A program made the translations under genes and the position numbers. DNA of 25,079 bases from Thermococcus sp. GTDB lineage: Archaea; Methanobacteriota_B; Thermococci; Thermococcales; Thermococcaceae. Each line of letters begins with the position of its first letter. Position 1 is the first letter of the stretch. The notes beneath the pieces are model-generated. The model had not been told where the DNA came from. It worked only from the letters and a program-made list of their open reading frames with translations, and did no database searches. Where the stretch lies: the NCBI RefSeq assembly GCF_027066465.1, contig NZ_JAMONU010000179.1, forward strand, positions 1-25,079, written 5' to 3'. Shown here one piece after another: positions 1 to 7,738 of this stretch.

Positions 1-104
1 AGCAGGTAATCAACCCACTCAAAGAGATACCACCGCTCGCCGTCTGAAAACGCCCAACATCCGCTTTTGGTTGATGTTATCTCCTTCCCCTCTATGCACT
101 CCAC
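1..104 (-). CDS. Partial unknown protein, N-terminal end, runs off left edge
   Basis: An open minus-strand frame begins at a GTG at 104 and leaves the window at base 1, about 34 codons. The predicted protein starts MECIEGKEITSTKSG and continues with WAFSDGERWYLFEWVDYL, a composition that looks coding. A GGTG ribosome binding site lies at 112-115, seven bases before the GTG. A TATA-like AT-rich stretch lies about 25 bases further upstream (136-148). No family is recognised. The same bases can be read in other frames, for example a 14-codon plus-strand tail ending at 47, so this is a moderate call. It lies downstream of iorB on the same strand but appears to have its own promoter. Confidence 0.45.
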   Translation of the reverse strand, partial: MECIEGKEITSTKSGCWAFSDGERWYLFEWVDYL

Positions 105-137
105 GGAGGGACACCGAAGTTACTAACACTCAAGATT

Positions 138-165
138 AATAAAAATTGTGGGGCCTTAAAGCCCC
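138..165 (-). terminator. Hairpin plus T-run at the end of iorB
   Basis: On the minus strand GGGGC-TTTAAG-GCCCC forms a 5-bp hairpin spanning the iorB stop codon (150-165). It is followed within a few bases by a run of five T. This looks like an intrinsic-type terminator for the acdA-iorAB operon. The same T-rich stretch may serve as the TATA region of the partial gene to the left. Confidence 0.5.
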
Positions 166-773
166 AGCATCTCCTTCGCGGCCTTAACTCCTAGGTCGAA
201 GGCCTTCATGTTGACATCGACGGCCTTCTTCGGCACGCTGACCCTTATGACCTCCCTGACGTGCTCTGCCGAGAGTGGGAAGTCCGGCGTCTGAGTCAGC
301 GCTCCGATGAGGACGACGTTGGTTGTTATGATGTTGCCGGCCTCCATCGCGAGCTTCTCGGCGTCGAAGGCCATGAACTTGGCCTCGAAGTCCTCCTCGA
401 CGACCTTTCTAATTTCCTCCAGGCTCGGGTACTTGGCAAGGCCCATCGAGACCTGAACCGGCGGAATCGGCCTCGCGTTGGTGAAGACTAAACCTCCTTT
501 CTTGAGGTAGTTGATGTAGCGGAGAGCCTCGACCGGCTCGAAGCTCAGTATGACGTCGGCCTTGCCCTCGGGGACCATCGCGCCGTAGACGTTCTCTCCA
601 AACCTGACGTAGGCGATAACGCTCCCAAAGCGCTGGCTCATGCCGTGAACCTCACCAACGCGCACCTTGTAGCCAGCTCTAAGCGCCGCCCAGCCGAGCA
701 GATTGGCAGCGGTGAGGATTCCCTGACCGCCAACTCCGGTGATAACGATGTTGTACTCCCTCATCTCGCTCAT
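156..773 (-). CDS. iorB: Indolepyruvate:ferredoxin oxidoreductase, beta subunit
   Basis: Beta subunit of the heterodimeric cytoplasmic enzyme that oxidatively decarboxylates aryl 2-oxoacids (indolepyruvate, phenylpyruvate, hydroxyphenylpyruvate) to aryl-CoA while reducing ferredoxin. The 205-residue protein begins MSEMREYNIVITGVGGQG; the GxGGQG loop and the following HGMSQRFG stretch are typical of the gamma/beta domain of the 2-oxoacid:ferredoxin oxidoreductase superfamily. The frame is open upstream to 845, but the ATG at 773 is preferred because it overlaps the iorA stop as ATGA, a translational-coupling arrangement, and because the extra residues are out-of-frame iorA sequence. It is the last gene of acdA-iorA-iorB. 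Confidence 0.95.
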   Translation of the reverse strand: MSEMREYNIVITGVGGQGILTAANLLGWAALRAGYKVRVGEVHGMSQRFGSVIAYVRFGENVYGAMVPEGKADVILSFEPVEALRYINYLKKGGLVFTNARPIPPVQVSMGLAKYPSLEEIRKVVEEDFEAKFMAFDAEKLAMEAGNIITTNVVLIGALTQTPDFPLSAEHVREVIRVSVPKKAVDVNMKAFDLGVKAAKEMLGL

Positions 774-2716
774 AGCTCTCCCTCCCTCACCTTCTCGAAG
801 GCGTCGAACGGACAGACCTGGGCGCAACCGCCGCAACCCCAGCACATCGTCGGGTCAATCTTAGCTTTCTTCTTCTCGGCGTCCCAGTAGATTGCCGGAC
901 AGCCGTAGGCGTTGATACAAATCTTACAGCCGGTACACTTGTCCTCGTTGACCTGGTAGAGCGGCCACTGCTTGCCCTCGCGCCTGAGCTGGCCTATTCT
1001 GTAGAGCGCACAGACGCGCCTCGCGACGACGACGCTCACGCCCTCAACGGCCAGGGCCTCCTTTATTGTTCTCTCGACGGCCTTTATGTCGTAGGGGTCA
1101 ACGACCGCTACATAATCCGCTCCCATCGCCTTCGCGACCTCTTCAATCTTAATCTGCTTGCCCGGTCCGTGTGGAGTCTCACCGGTTCCCGGGTTGGGCT
1201 GGTCGCCGGTCATGGCTGTAACGAGGTTGTCGAGGACGACTATGACGACGTTGGAGCGGTTGTAGATGGCGTTCGCTAAAGCCGGAAGTCCGGTGTGGAA
1301 GAACGTCGAGTCGCCTATCGTGGCGACGATTACCTTCTTCTCCTTGCCGGCCTTGTGCTCTTCTTCGGCGACGGAACCGTTCAGGGCGATGCTGAGGCCG
1401 TGGGCGACTCCTATTGAGGCACCCATCGCGACGGTTGTGTCAACGGTCTTGAGCGGTGGGAGGACGCCGAGGGTGTAACAGCCTATGTCGCTCGGGAAGA
1501 TTGCCCTTGGAGTCGCGGCCCTTCTAATCGCGTAGAAGGTGTTCCTGTGCGGACAGGCCGGGCACAATGAGGGGGGCCTCGGCGGAACCATGGCCTTTAC
1601 TTTCTCATATTTCTTGTCAATCTCCTCGAAGTTTATTGGGGTTTCCAGTCCGAGGAACTTCGCTATGGCCGTTACCGCCCTTCTCGTGGTCATCTCGTAA
1701 ACGCGCGGAACGAGGTCCTTGCCGTGAATCGGAATCGTTAATCCCCTGTCGTAGGCCCAGGTCTTTACCTGCTCCTCAACGACCGGCTCAAGTTCCTCAA
1801 CGATGAGAACCTTCTCAAGCCCGTCGAGGAACTTCTCAAGCAGGCCGTAGGGGACGGGGAAGGGCGTTCCGAGCTTGAGTATCTTGACGTTCTCGACGCC
1901 GAGCCAGGCAAGTGCCTCCTTGACGTAGGCGTAGGCGAGACCCGGGGCTATTATACCGACCTTCGCGTTCTCGTCGCCCTCAATCCAGTTGAAGGGGCAG
2001 TTGTTTAGCTCCTCGCGAATCTTCTCAATCTTCTCGAGAATCTGCGGGTGGAACTTCCTCGCGTGGGCCGGGATGTCAACGAACCTCTCGGGGTTCTTCT
2101 TGAAGTTTCCGAACTTCCTCTTGCCGGTCTTTATCTCCTCCGGAAGCTCTCCGAGAACGACGTCGCCCCTCGCGTGGGAGCTCCTCGTGGTAGTTCTGAG
2201 GATAACGAAGTGCTTGAACTTCTCGCTGAGCTCGAAGGCGTACTTCGTCATCTCCTTGGCCTCGTGGGGTGAAATCGGCTCAAGAACGGGCACGTTGGCA
2301 AACTTGCCGTAAACCCTCGTGTCCTGCTCGTTCTGACTGCTCCACATGCTCGGGTCATCTGCCACCATTATGACGAAGCCGCCCTCGACGCCCATGCCGA
2401 CGGCGCTGAGGAAGGTGTCGGCCGCGACGTTGAGACCAACGTGCTTCATGGCCGTCATGGCCCTGAGACCGCTCCAGGCAGCGGAAAGCGCGGTTTCAAA
2501 GGCAACCTTCTCGTTGGTGGAGTACTCCATGTAAACTCCTGCCTTCTTGGCCACCATCGCCATCGTATCGGTCAGCTCCGAACTCGGAGTTCCGGGATAA
2601 GCTGCGAAAACCGCTATGTTGGCCTCCAAAGCTCCGCGCGCTATTGCCTGGTTTCCGAGGAGGAGAACCCTCTCCCCGGGCTTATCCCACAGCACTATGT
2701 CCGTCACCTTCGCCAT
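770..2716 (-). CDS. iorA: Indolepyruvate:ferredoxin oxidoreductase, alpha subunit
   Basis: Catalytic subunit (648 residues) that carries thiamine diphosphate and iron-sulfur clusters for oxidation of aryl 2-oxoacids from aromatic amino acid transamination. Visible signs are the N-terminal pyrimidine-binding domain (AAYPGTPSSELTD near residue 40), a CPACPHRNTFYAI motif near the middle, a ThDP-binding stretch with GDSTFFHTG and a downstream LDN, and a C-terminal two-cluster ferredoxin domain (CTGCKICINAYGCPA, then CWGCGGCAQVCPFDAF). The ATG at 2716 is preferred over the in-frame TTG at 2719, because GGAGGTG at 2724-2730 is better spaced from the ATG. Forty bases separate it from acdA and it overlaps iorB by 4 nt, so the three genes are one operon. 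Confidence 0.96.
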   Translation of the reverse strand: MAKVTDIVLWDKPGERVLLLGNQAIARGALEANIAVFAAYPGTPSSELTDTMAMVAKKAGVYMEYSTNEKVAFETALSAAWSGLRAMTAMKHVGLNVAADTFLSAVGMGVEGGFVIMVADDPSMWSSQNEQDTRVYGKFANVPVLEPISPHEAKEMTKYAFELSEKFKHFVILRTTTRSSHARGDVVLGELPEEIKTGKRKFGNFKKNPERFVDIPAHARKFHPQILEKIEKIREELNNCPFNWIEGDENAKVGIIAPGLAYAYVKEALAWLGVENVKILKLGTPFPVPYGLLEKFLDGLEKVLIVEELEPVVEEQVKTWAYDRGLTIPIHGKDLVPRVYEMTTRRAVTAIAKFLGLETPINFEEIDKKYEKVKAMVPPRPPSLCPACPHRNTFYAIRRAATPRAIFPSDIGCYTLGVLPPLKTVDTTVAMGASIGVAHGLSIALNGSVAEEEHKAGKEKKVIVATIGDSTFFHTGLPALANAIYNRSNVVIVVLDNLVTAMTGDQPNPGTGETPHGPGKQIKIEEVAKAMGADYVAVVDPYDIKAVERTIKEALAVEGVSVVVARRVCALYRIGQLRREGKQWPLYQVNEDKCTGCKICINAYGCPAIYWDAEKKKAKIDPTMCWGCGGCAQVCPFDAFEKVREGEL

Positions 2717-2756
2717 CAAACAACACCTCCGAAATTAAGTCGATGAAAAATGAAAG

Positions 2757-4133
2757 TCACTCATCCTCCAAAACCCCGGCGTTCCTCGCCTGCTGGACAA
2801 GAGCATAGGCACCGGCGGCAACGTCCTCGGGCCTCTCGTAGCTCGGGATTCCGTTCTCTTCGAGGAGCTCCTTCGCCTTCTCGCTGACGTAGCCGGCCAT
2901 GAAGAGTCCTAAAACCGGCTTCCCGTTGTTGACCTCCTTGACGGCCCTTATGACGCCCTCGGCGTGCTCCGTTGGAGTCATTCCCGCGAAGGTCGGGACG
3001 ACGCATATCGCTATGAGCATGTCGACGTTCGGGTCCTGAAGGAGTAGCTTCGCGGTCCTGTAGTAGTCCTCGCCTCTCGCGGAAGCTATCATGTCGACGG
3101 GGTTCTTCACTGCCGCCATCGGCGGAAGGAACGAGCGGAGCTCCTCAATGGTTTTCTCCTCGAGGTCGGCCAGCTTAAGGCCCCTCTTGTCAATCTGGTC
3201 GGCGGTCAAAACGCCCGGTCCTCCGGCGTTGGTCATTATCGCGACGCGTTTTCCTTTCGGCAACGGCTGTGTGAAGGCCCTCGCCATGCTGAGCATGTCG
3301 TCGATTGTCTCGGCGATGAGAACTCCGCTCTGCTTGAAAGCGGCCTCGTAAATCTTCCAGCTTCCGGCCAGGGAACCGGTGTGGCTTGAAGCGGCCCTCG
3401 CTCCGCTCTCGCTCTTTCCGGCCTTGAGGGCTATGACCGGCTTCTTCTTGGTGACCTTCCTGGCAACTTCGATGAACTTCCTCCCGTCCTTGACCCCCTC
3501 AATGTAGAGGGCTATGGCCTTGTCGTCTTCGGTTTCTGAGAGGTACTCCATGAAGTCGGCGAAGTCAAGGTCGGCCATGTTGCCTATGCTTATGAACTTG
3601 GAGAAGCCGATTCCTTCCTTGACGGTCTTGTAGATGATTCCAGCCCCTAAAGCTCCACTCTGGCTCACGAAGGCTATGCTCCCCTTCTTGGCGTCCATTA
3701 TGAATGTCGCGTTCATGTCGTTGTGGGTGTTCATGACTCCGACGCAGTTCGGGCCTATCAGGCGCATTCCGTACTTATGGGCAATCTCAACGAGTTCCCT
3801 CTCCTCCTTCTTGCCCTCTTCACCAGTCTCGCCGAAGCCTGCCGTTATGATGACCGCTCCCTTAACACCCTTCTCACCGCAGTCGATTAAGGTTTCCTTC
3901 ACGAAGCGCTTGGGAACGACGATTATCGCGAGGTCAACCTCATCGGGGATGTCCTTGACGTTCTTGTAGGCCTTAACGCCCTGGACAATCTCGTCCTTGA
4001 CGTTGACGGGATAAACCTTGCCGTCCTTGTACTTCTTGAGGTTCTTGAAAACCTCGTAGCCGAGCTTTAGGGGGTCGTTCGATGCACCGATGACGGCTAT
4101 ACCCTTCGGTTTGAAGAAGTAGTCCAGGTTCAT
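2757..4133 (-). CDS. acdA: ADP-forming acyl/aryl-CoA synthetase, alpha subunit
   Basis: Alpha subunit of the NDP-forming acyl-CoA synthetase of Thermococcales, which converts acyl-CoA, ADP and phosphate to acid, ATP and CoA. The 458-residue protein has an N-terminal CoA-binding Rossmann domain (GIAVIGASNDP), then succinyl-CoA-synthetase-like domains with FVSQSGALG. The phosphohistidine loop SSHTGSLAGS has its His near residue 251. Sitting directly upstream of iorAB suggests the isoenzyme acting on aryl-CoAs; from memory, Pyrococcus ACS II alpha lies beside iorAB. The beta subunit is not in this window. The ATG at 4133 follows GGTGGGG; the in-frame GTG at 4142 is part of that ribosome binding site. 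The isoenzyme assignment is inferred from context. Confidence 0.93.
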   Translation of the reverse strand: MNLDYFFKPKGIAVIGASNDPLKLGYEVFKNLKKYKDGKVYPVNVKDEIVQGVKAYKNVKDIPDEVDLAIIVVPKRFVKETLIDCGEKGVKGAVIITAGFGETGEEGKKEERELVEIAHKYGMRLIGPNCVGVMNTHNDMNATFIMDAKKGSIAFVSQSGALGAGIIYKTVKEGIGFSKFISIGNMADLDFADFMEYLSETEDDKAIALYIEGVKDGRKFIEVARKVTKKKPVIALKAGKSESGARAASSHTGSLAGSWKIYEAAFKQSGVLIAETIDDMLSMARAFTQPLPKGKRVAIMTNAGGPGVLTADQIDKRGLKLADLEEKTIEELRSFLPPMAAVKNPVDMIASARGEDYYRTAKLLLQDPNVDMLIAICVVPTFAGMTPTEHAEGVIRAVKEVNNGKPVLGLFMAGYVSEKAKELLEENGIPSYERPEDVAAGAYALVQQARNAGVLEDE

Positions 4134-4163
4134 ACGCCCCACCGTTTAAATCTCCGTTGAATC

Positions 4164-4180
4164 GTATATAAGCTTTCCCA
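4164..4180 (-). promoter_or_regulatory. BRE/TATA promoter of acdA-iorAB
   Basis: The minus strand reads GGGAAAGCTTATATACG, a BRE-like purine-rich element followed by a strong TATA box. A start about 25 bases downstream would fall near 4144, giving a leader of about ten bases that holds the GGTGGGG ribosome binding site. Confidence 0.65.
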
Positions 4181-4250
4181 AAAGGAGCATTGGAGAATTT
4201 TAGAGCATCGTTGAGACTTTTAAGTCCATCAGTGGGCTTTTTCAGTCATC

Positions 4251-4264
4251 GAAAGATTTAAGTA
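4251..4264 (+). promoter_or_regulatory. BRE/TATA promoter of the UPF0173 gene
   Basis: GAAAGATTTAAGTA is a BRE plus TATA-like element about 40 bases before the ATG at 4299. A start near 4284 would leave a short leader containing GGAGGTG. It is divergent from the acdA promoter about 75 bases away. Confidence 0.5.
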
Positions 4265-4298
4265 AGCTCTGGTTATTTTATCCTCGGAGGTGGTGGCG

Positions 4299-4973
4299 AT
4301 GGTGAAGGTGAAGTTCCTCGGCCACGCGGCTTTTCTGATTGAGGGAAGCAAGAAAATCCTCATAGACCCGTTCCTCAGCGGCAACCCGCAGGCCGCGGTG
4401 AAGCCGGAGGATGTTGAGGCGGACCTGATACTCGTCACACACGCCCACGGGGACCACATCGGAGACGCGGTCGAGATAGCCAAGAGGACCGGCGCGAAGA
4501 TAGTTGCGATGTTCGACGTCGCCAACTACATCAGCGAGCAGGCCGAGGGGATTGAGGTCATCGGAATGAACTACGGGCCGACTGAAATTGACGGCGTCGG
4601 AATAGTCCAGGTTCCGGCCTGGCACTCAAGCAGCGACGGCAAGTACAGCATCGGCAACCCGTGCGGCTACATCGTCAAGCTCGACGGAAAGACGGTTTAC
4701 CACGCCGGCGACACCTTCGTGTTCCTTGACATGGGCCTGTTCAGCGAGCTCTACGGTCCGATTGACGTTGCCCTGCTCCCGATAGGCGGACACTTCACGA
4801 TGGGTCCGAGAGAAGCCGCAAAGGCCGTCGAACTGCTCAAGCCGAAGAAGGTCGTCCCGATGCACTACAACACCTGGCCTCCGATTTCGGCCGACCCCGA
4901 GGAGTTCAAGAGGCTCGTTGGGGACAAGGCCGAGGTCGTTATCCTCAAACCCGGTGAAAGCCTTGAGCTTTGA
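4299..4973 (+). CDS. UPF0173 metal-dependent hydrolase (metallo-beta-lactamase fold)
   Basis: A 224-residue cytoplasmic protein of the metallo-beta-lactamase superfamily, matching the usual length of UPF0173 members. The sequence shows FLGHAAFLIEG and ILIDPFLSGNP at the N-terminus, the metal-binding THAHGDHIGD near residue 45-54, a Trp-His ligand region (PAWHSS), HAGDTFVF with the bridging Asp, LLPIGGHFTMGP, and a C-terminal VPMHYNTWP His. The substrate is unknown. The ATG at 4299 is six bases after GGAGGTG; the upstream in-frame GTGs at 4290 and 4293 lie in or beside that site. It appears to be a single-gene unit, with the next gene's promoter at its 3' end. Confidence 0.9.
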   Translation: MVKVKFLGHAAFLIEGSKKILIDPFLSGNPQAAVKPEDVEADLILVTHAHGDHIGDAVEIAKRTGAKIVAMFDVANYISEQAEGIEVIGMNYGPTEIDGVGIVQVPAWHSSSDGKYSIGNPCGYIVKLDGKTVYHAGDTFVFLDMGLFSELYGPIDVALLPIGGHFTMGPREAAKAVELLKPKKVVPMHYNTWPPISADPEEFKRLVGDKAEVVILKPGESLEL

Positions 4974-4990
4974 AAAACCTTTTTAAGAGC
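4974..4990 (+). promoter_or_regulatory. Probable promoter of the membrane wHTH gene
   Basis: AAAAACCTTTTTAAGAG just after the UPF0173 stop codon is a BRE/TATA-like element. It lies about 35-45 bases before the ATG at 5020, with GGTGGTGA as ribosome binding site between them. The T-rich stretch could also help terminate the preceding transcript. Confidence 0.45.
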
Positions 4991-5019
4991 CTTTCCTCAT
5001 TCCTTTTTCAGGTGGTGAA

Positions 5020-6027
5020 ATGGGCAGAAGGATTTTTGCGCTCCTCGTGCTTGTGGTTGTATCGGCTCTGCTCATTCCTCATGTTCACGCCCAAACGTCC
5101 GCTGAGAAACCCAGATACGACCTGATTATCGTTCGAAACGATGATTTAATCGATTACATTGTTGCGCTTCCCTATTCAAAGCTTCTGGATGCACCCATTC
5201 TTCCCGTTAATCCCCGGGAGCTTGACTCAACGACCCTAGCCCAGCTCCAGAGCTACGAGCAGTTCGGCTGGTACCACGTTCTTATAGTTGGGGATTATCA
5301 GGCCGTGAGCCAGACCGTCCAAGAACAGCTCATAAATCTGGGCTTTCAAGTAACAAGAATTGGGGGGGCGACCAGAGTTGACACCGCCGCGAAGCTTGCC
5401 GAGGCGTTCTACCCCAACGGGGCTGATACGGTTATAATCGCGAGCGCCAGCGACTACGGTTCGGCTTTGGCCGCCGCCAGATGGGCGACAACCTACAACG
5501 ACCCCCTCCTACTGACCGAGCAGAACGAGGTGCCCCCCTCTGTGGTCGATGCCCTCAAGGAGCTCCACCCCAAGCTCGTGGTCCTTATAGGGGCCGGAAT
5601 GTCCAAGACTGTCCAGGAGCAGATTCAGAAGCTCGGGTACGAGACCTATTGGGTCAAGGAGAACCTTACGATAACGGTCTCAACTTCCACCCCCCAGCCG
5701 AAGACCAACTGGACGCTCGTAATACTGGCCGCGATAGCGTCAATAGCCGTGGCAGTTCCAGCCTCCCTCTACTACGCCAAGAAGAAGTGGTCCGCCAACA
5801 AGGTTCCCATCGAGGTTCTGACCGAGAAGGAGCGCATAGTCGTCAAGGCAATACTGGACAGGGGCGGAACGGTAAAGCAGGAGGAGCTGCCAGAACTGAC
5901 AGGTTACTCAAGGCCGACGATAAGCAGAATCATTCAGGAGCTTGAGAAGAAACAGCTCGTGGAGAGGGAAAAGGTGGGGAAGACCTTTATAGTTAAACTC
6001 ACGAAGGAAATCGTCATGCGCGAGTAG
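5020..6027 (+). CDS. Membrane-anchored winged-helix regulator with cell-wall-binding-repeat-2-like ectodomain
   Basis: A 335-residue protein with a signal peptide (residues 1-24, ending HVHA). Its extracellular part (about 25-228) resembles the cell-wall-binding repeat 2 fold (PF04122): VLIVGDYQAVSQTVQEQL, RIGGATRVDTAAKLAEAF, and ADTVIIASASDYGSALAAA, then VVLIGAGMSKTVQEQIQKLG. A Thr/Ser/Pro linker leads to one membrane helix (about 231-252, followed by KKKW). The C-terminal winged helix (about 263-331) contains GGTVKQEELPELTGYSRPTI and a basic wing. The topology puts the sensor outside and the DNA-binding domain inside, as in a one-component membrane regulator. The ligand and target genes are unknown. 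The start follows GGTGGTGA. Confidence 0.8.
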   Translation: MGRRIFALLVLVVVSALLIPHVHAQTSAEKPRYDLIIVRNDDLIDYIVALPYSKLLDAPILPVNPRELDSTTLAQLQSYEQFGWYHVLIVGDYQAVSQTVQEQLINLGFQVTRIGGATRVDTAAKLAEAFYPNGADTVIIASASDYGSALAAARWATTYNDPLLLTEQNEVPPSVVDALKELHPKLVVLIGAGMSKTVQEQIQKLGYETYWVKENLTITVSTSTPQPKTNWTLVILAAIASIAVAVPASLYYAKKKWSANKVPIEVLTEKERIVVKAILDRGGTVKQEELPELTGYSRPTISRIIQELEKKQLVEREKVGKTFIVKLTKEIVMRE

Positions 6028-6101
6028 CGGTCGGCCAAGCCCTCCGCTCATCACTTTTCAGGGTCCTGGCTGTTTCTTCATCCCGCAAGAAAAGAAGGAA
6101 A

Positions 6102-6245
6102 TCACCTGCGGAAGAGATGGCCGTGAGCCCTGTTCACGTGCCTTGTGAAGGCCTTTGCATCCTTGAAGACCATCCCGCAGCGCGGACAGCGGAAGAGTAT
6201 CTCCCCGTCCCTGTCCTTGATTTTGATGGCCTTCAACACCGCCAT
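6102..6245 (-). CDS. Small C2H2 zinc-finger protein, 47 residues
   Basis: A short gene encoding MAVLKAIKIKDRDGEILF followed by one zinc finger and a short basic tail ending HLFRR. The finger is CPRC, twelve residues, His, four residues, His: a textbook C-x2-C-x12-H-x4-H spacing. The ATG at 6245 is preceded by GGTGG (6251-6255) with a five-base gap. A BRE/TATA element lies at 6279-6292 at the very end of the upstream gene. Single-finger proteins of this kind occur in archaea and are thought to bind nucleic acid or protein; the role here is unknown. Its canonical metal site, ribosome binding site and promoter together make it a convincing gene despite its size. Confidence 0.8.
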   Translation of the reverse strand: MAVLKAIKIKDRDGEILFRCPRCGMVFKDAKAFTRHVNRAHGHLFRR

Positions 6246-6278
6246 CTCCTCCACCCCCGAGCGGAGTTTCAATTCCTG

Positions 6279-6292
6279 CTTTTAAACTTTGC
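6279..6292 (-). promoter_or_regulatory. BRE/TATA promoter of the zinc-finger gene
   Basis: The minus strand reads GCAAAGTTTAAAAG, overlapping the stop codon of the preceding gene. A start about 25 bases downstream (near 6260) leaves a short leader with GGTGG. Confidence 0.5.
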
Positions 6293-7098
6293 TAAACCCA
6301 TATCCTGTTGCCCTTCACCTTGATGTAGCCCAGCGTTTGAAGAACCTTCAGGAAGTCCTCTACAGCATCTTCGTCGTAGTAGATGTTTATCCTCTCGTTT
6401 CTGCCCTCAACGGTTATCGGTTCGACTTCCATAACCGCCTCTATAAGCTCGTTCTTTTTCCTGTATTTCTCGGCAAGCTCGAGGATTTTCTCGGCCAGAA
6501 CGGAGCGGGCTATTCCGTCGAACATGGCCTCGACGTAGCTCTCCTCTGTTGCGTAGTTCTCGGCTATCTCGAGGGCCTTCTCTATCAGCTCCCTCTCCAC
6601 CTCGAGAACCTCGACGTAATAGCGCTTCTCAAGGGTGTACTCCGTGACCAGGGTTGAGGACACCTTCTCCTCTATGGTCTCGAGCTCATCGCCAAGCTCC
6701 TCAATGGGAAAGCGCAGTTCAATCGTAAGCTCCTCGAGTCTGGGCTGTTTGAGGAGTATCAGCTTGCCCTCGTTCTCCTCTACGTAGCCGCCCTCAATCA
6801 TGGCCCCTATCACGGTCAGCTTTCCGAGGCTCGGCTCTTGGAAAATTTCATCAAAGTCCCTCTCTTCACCGGGGGTCCAGCCTTCGATTATCTCGTTGAA
6901 CGACTGCCTTACTTCCTCCAGCATCTCGCTGACCGCGGGGGTTTCTACCTCGAGGAACTCCCGGTAACTGCCCCTCAGAACCACGTAGTGCTCGACCTGG
7001 GATGTTGTTTCCTCCCTCGGTCTGTTCATAATTCCCGCCCTGCTCAGCTCCCTTGAGAGGGCGTTCATATCCTCCTTGGTGAGAACCTCAAACTTCAC
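6292..7098 (-). CDS. Unknown acidic helical protein, last gene of the speE run
   Basis: A 268-residue soluble protein rich in Glu and Leu, beginning MKFEVLTKEDMNALSREL from the GTG at 7098. No known family is recognised. Long amphipathic helices are likely in the middle and C-terminal half (for example EELGDELETIEEKVSSTLV, and ELIEKALEIAENYATEES). The C-terminus, EDFLKVLQTLGYIKVKGN, resembles a small winged-helix-like end, which is only a guess. GGTGGTGA (7104-7111) positions the GTG at 7098; an in-frame GTG at 7116 would add six residues but has no well-spaced site. The start region overlaps the end of the upstream gene (stop at 7088), so the two are probably co-translated. Confidence 0.7.
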   Translation of the reverse strand: MKFEVLTKEDMNALSRELSRAGIMNRPREETTSQVEHYVVLRGSYREFLEVETPAVSEMLEEVRQSFNEIIEGWTPGEERDFDEIFQEPSLGKLTVIGAMIEGGYVEENEGKLILLKQPRLEELTIELRFPIEELGDELETIEEKVSSTLVTEYTLEKRYYVEVLEVERELIEKALEIAENYATEESYVEAMFDGIARSVLAEKILELAEKYRKKNELIEAVMEVEPITVEGRNERINIYYDEDAVEDFLKVLQTLGYIKVKGNRIWV

Positions 7099-7738
7099 CG
7101 CCTTCACCACCGACACGTTCTCCGATTAGGTTCATCAGCATGAGCTTCAGGGGTCTGTTGTGAAGCCTGCTGATTGTCTCCCTCACCTCCTCTTCAAGTT
7201 CAGGGGAGTAGTTGGCGTAGAGGAGGAGTGCGTAGGCCATGACCTTGGGGTCGCCCTCGCGGAGAACCTCAACTCCCCTCGCCAGAAGGGGGTCTTCAAG
7301 CAGCTTTGAGGCCAGGTTTCTGATGCTCTCAGCGTCATTCTCCTCGAGCGCCTTTTTGAGGGGCAGGTAGAAGGAGTTCAGGACAATCCTTGCCATCCTT
7401 TCCCTCTCCGCGTAGTCCTCTGTGGGGGCCGATTCCTCCCGCTTTGAGAGGTGCTGGTAGATTATGGGAACCGCGAAGAGCAGGAGCACAAGGAAGTAAA
7501 GCTTGAGGGGGACGCCCGTGCCCGCGGGGAGCCTTCTCTGGATGTAAACGAGGACGATTATCCCAACCGCGAGCCAGCCGAGCAGCATGACCGCGTAATA
7601 GTTCGAGTAGGTTCTGACCTTTACAGGTTTGGCCCTGACACCGAGTTCCTCGTATCTCCTCAGCATTTCCTCCGCTATCTCAATCTCCGCCTCCAGACGT
7701 TTTATGCGCCTCTCCACCTCCTCAATAACTCTATTCAT
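7088..7738 (-). CDS. Unknown membrane protein with coiled-coil N-terminus and two helices
   Basis: A 216-residue protein with no recognised family. Residues 1-36 are a heptad-like coiled coil (MNRVIEEVERRIKRLEAEIE). Two membrane helices follow at about 47-66 (AVMLLGWLAVGIIVLVYIQ) and 79-95 (LYFLVLLLFAVPIIYQH), joined by a short loop. The C-terminal 120 residues are predicted cytoplasmic and helical, with a repeat-like LLARGVEVLREGDPKVMAYA stretch. The ATG at 7738 has GGTGGG upstream and overlaps the stop of the creatininase-family gene by 8 bases. Its own 3' end overlaps the next gene. The tight overlaps suggest that the two unknown proteins work together, possibly with the second docking on this membrane protein. 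Confidence 0.75.
   Translation of the reverse strand: MNRVIEEVERRIKRLEAEIEIAEEMLRRYEELGVRAKPVKVRTYSNYYAVMLLGWLAVGIIVLVYIQRRLPAGTGVPLKLYFLVLLLFAVPIIYQHLSKREESAPTEDYAERERMARIVLNSFYLPLKKALEENDAESIRNLASKLLEDPLLARGVEVLREGDPKVMAYALLLYANYSPELEEEVRETISRLHNRPLKLMLMNLIGERVGGEGGEV

Noticed and set aside
3..47. Plus-strand tail of a gene entering from the left edge (14 codons ending in a stop at 45-47)
   Set aside because: It is too short to judge, and it conflicts with a longer minus-strand frame that has a ribosome binding site and TATA-like element.
770..845. Upstream extension of iorB to 845
   Set aside because: The extra residues overlap the C-terminal ferredoxin domain of iorA in another frame. 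The ATG at 773 in ATGA overlap is the better-supported start.
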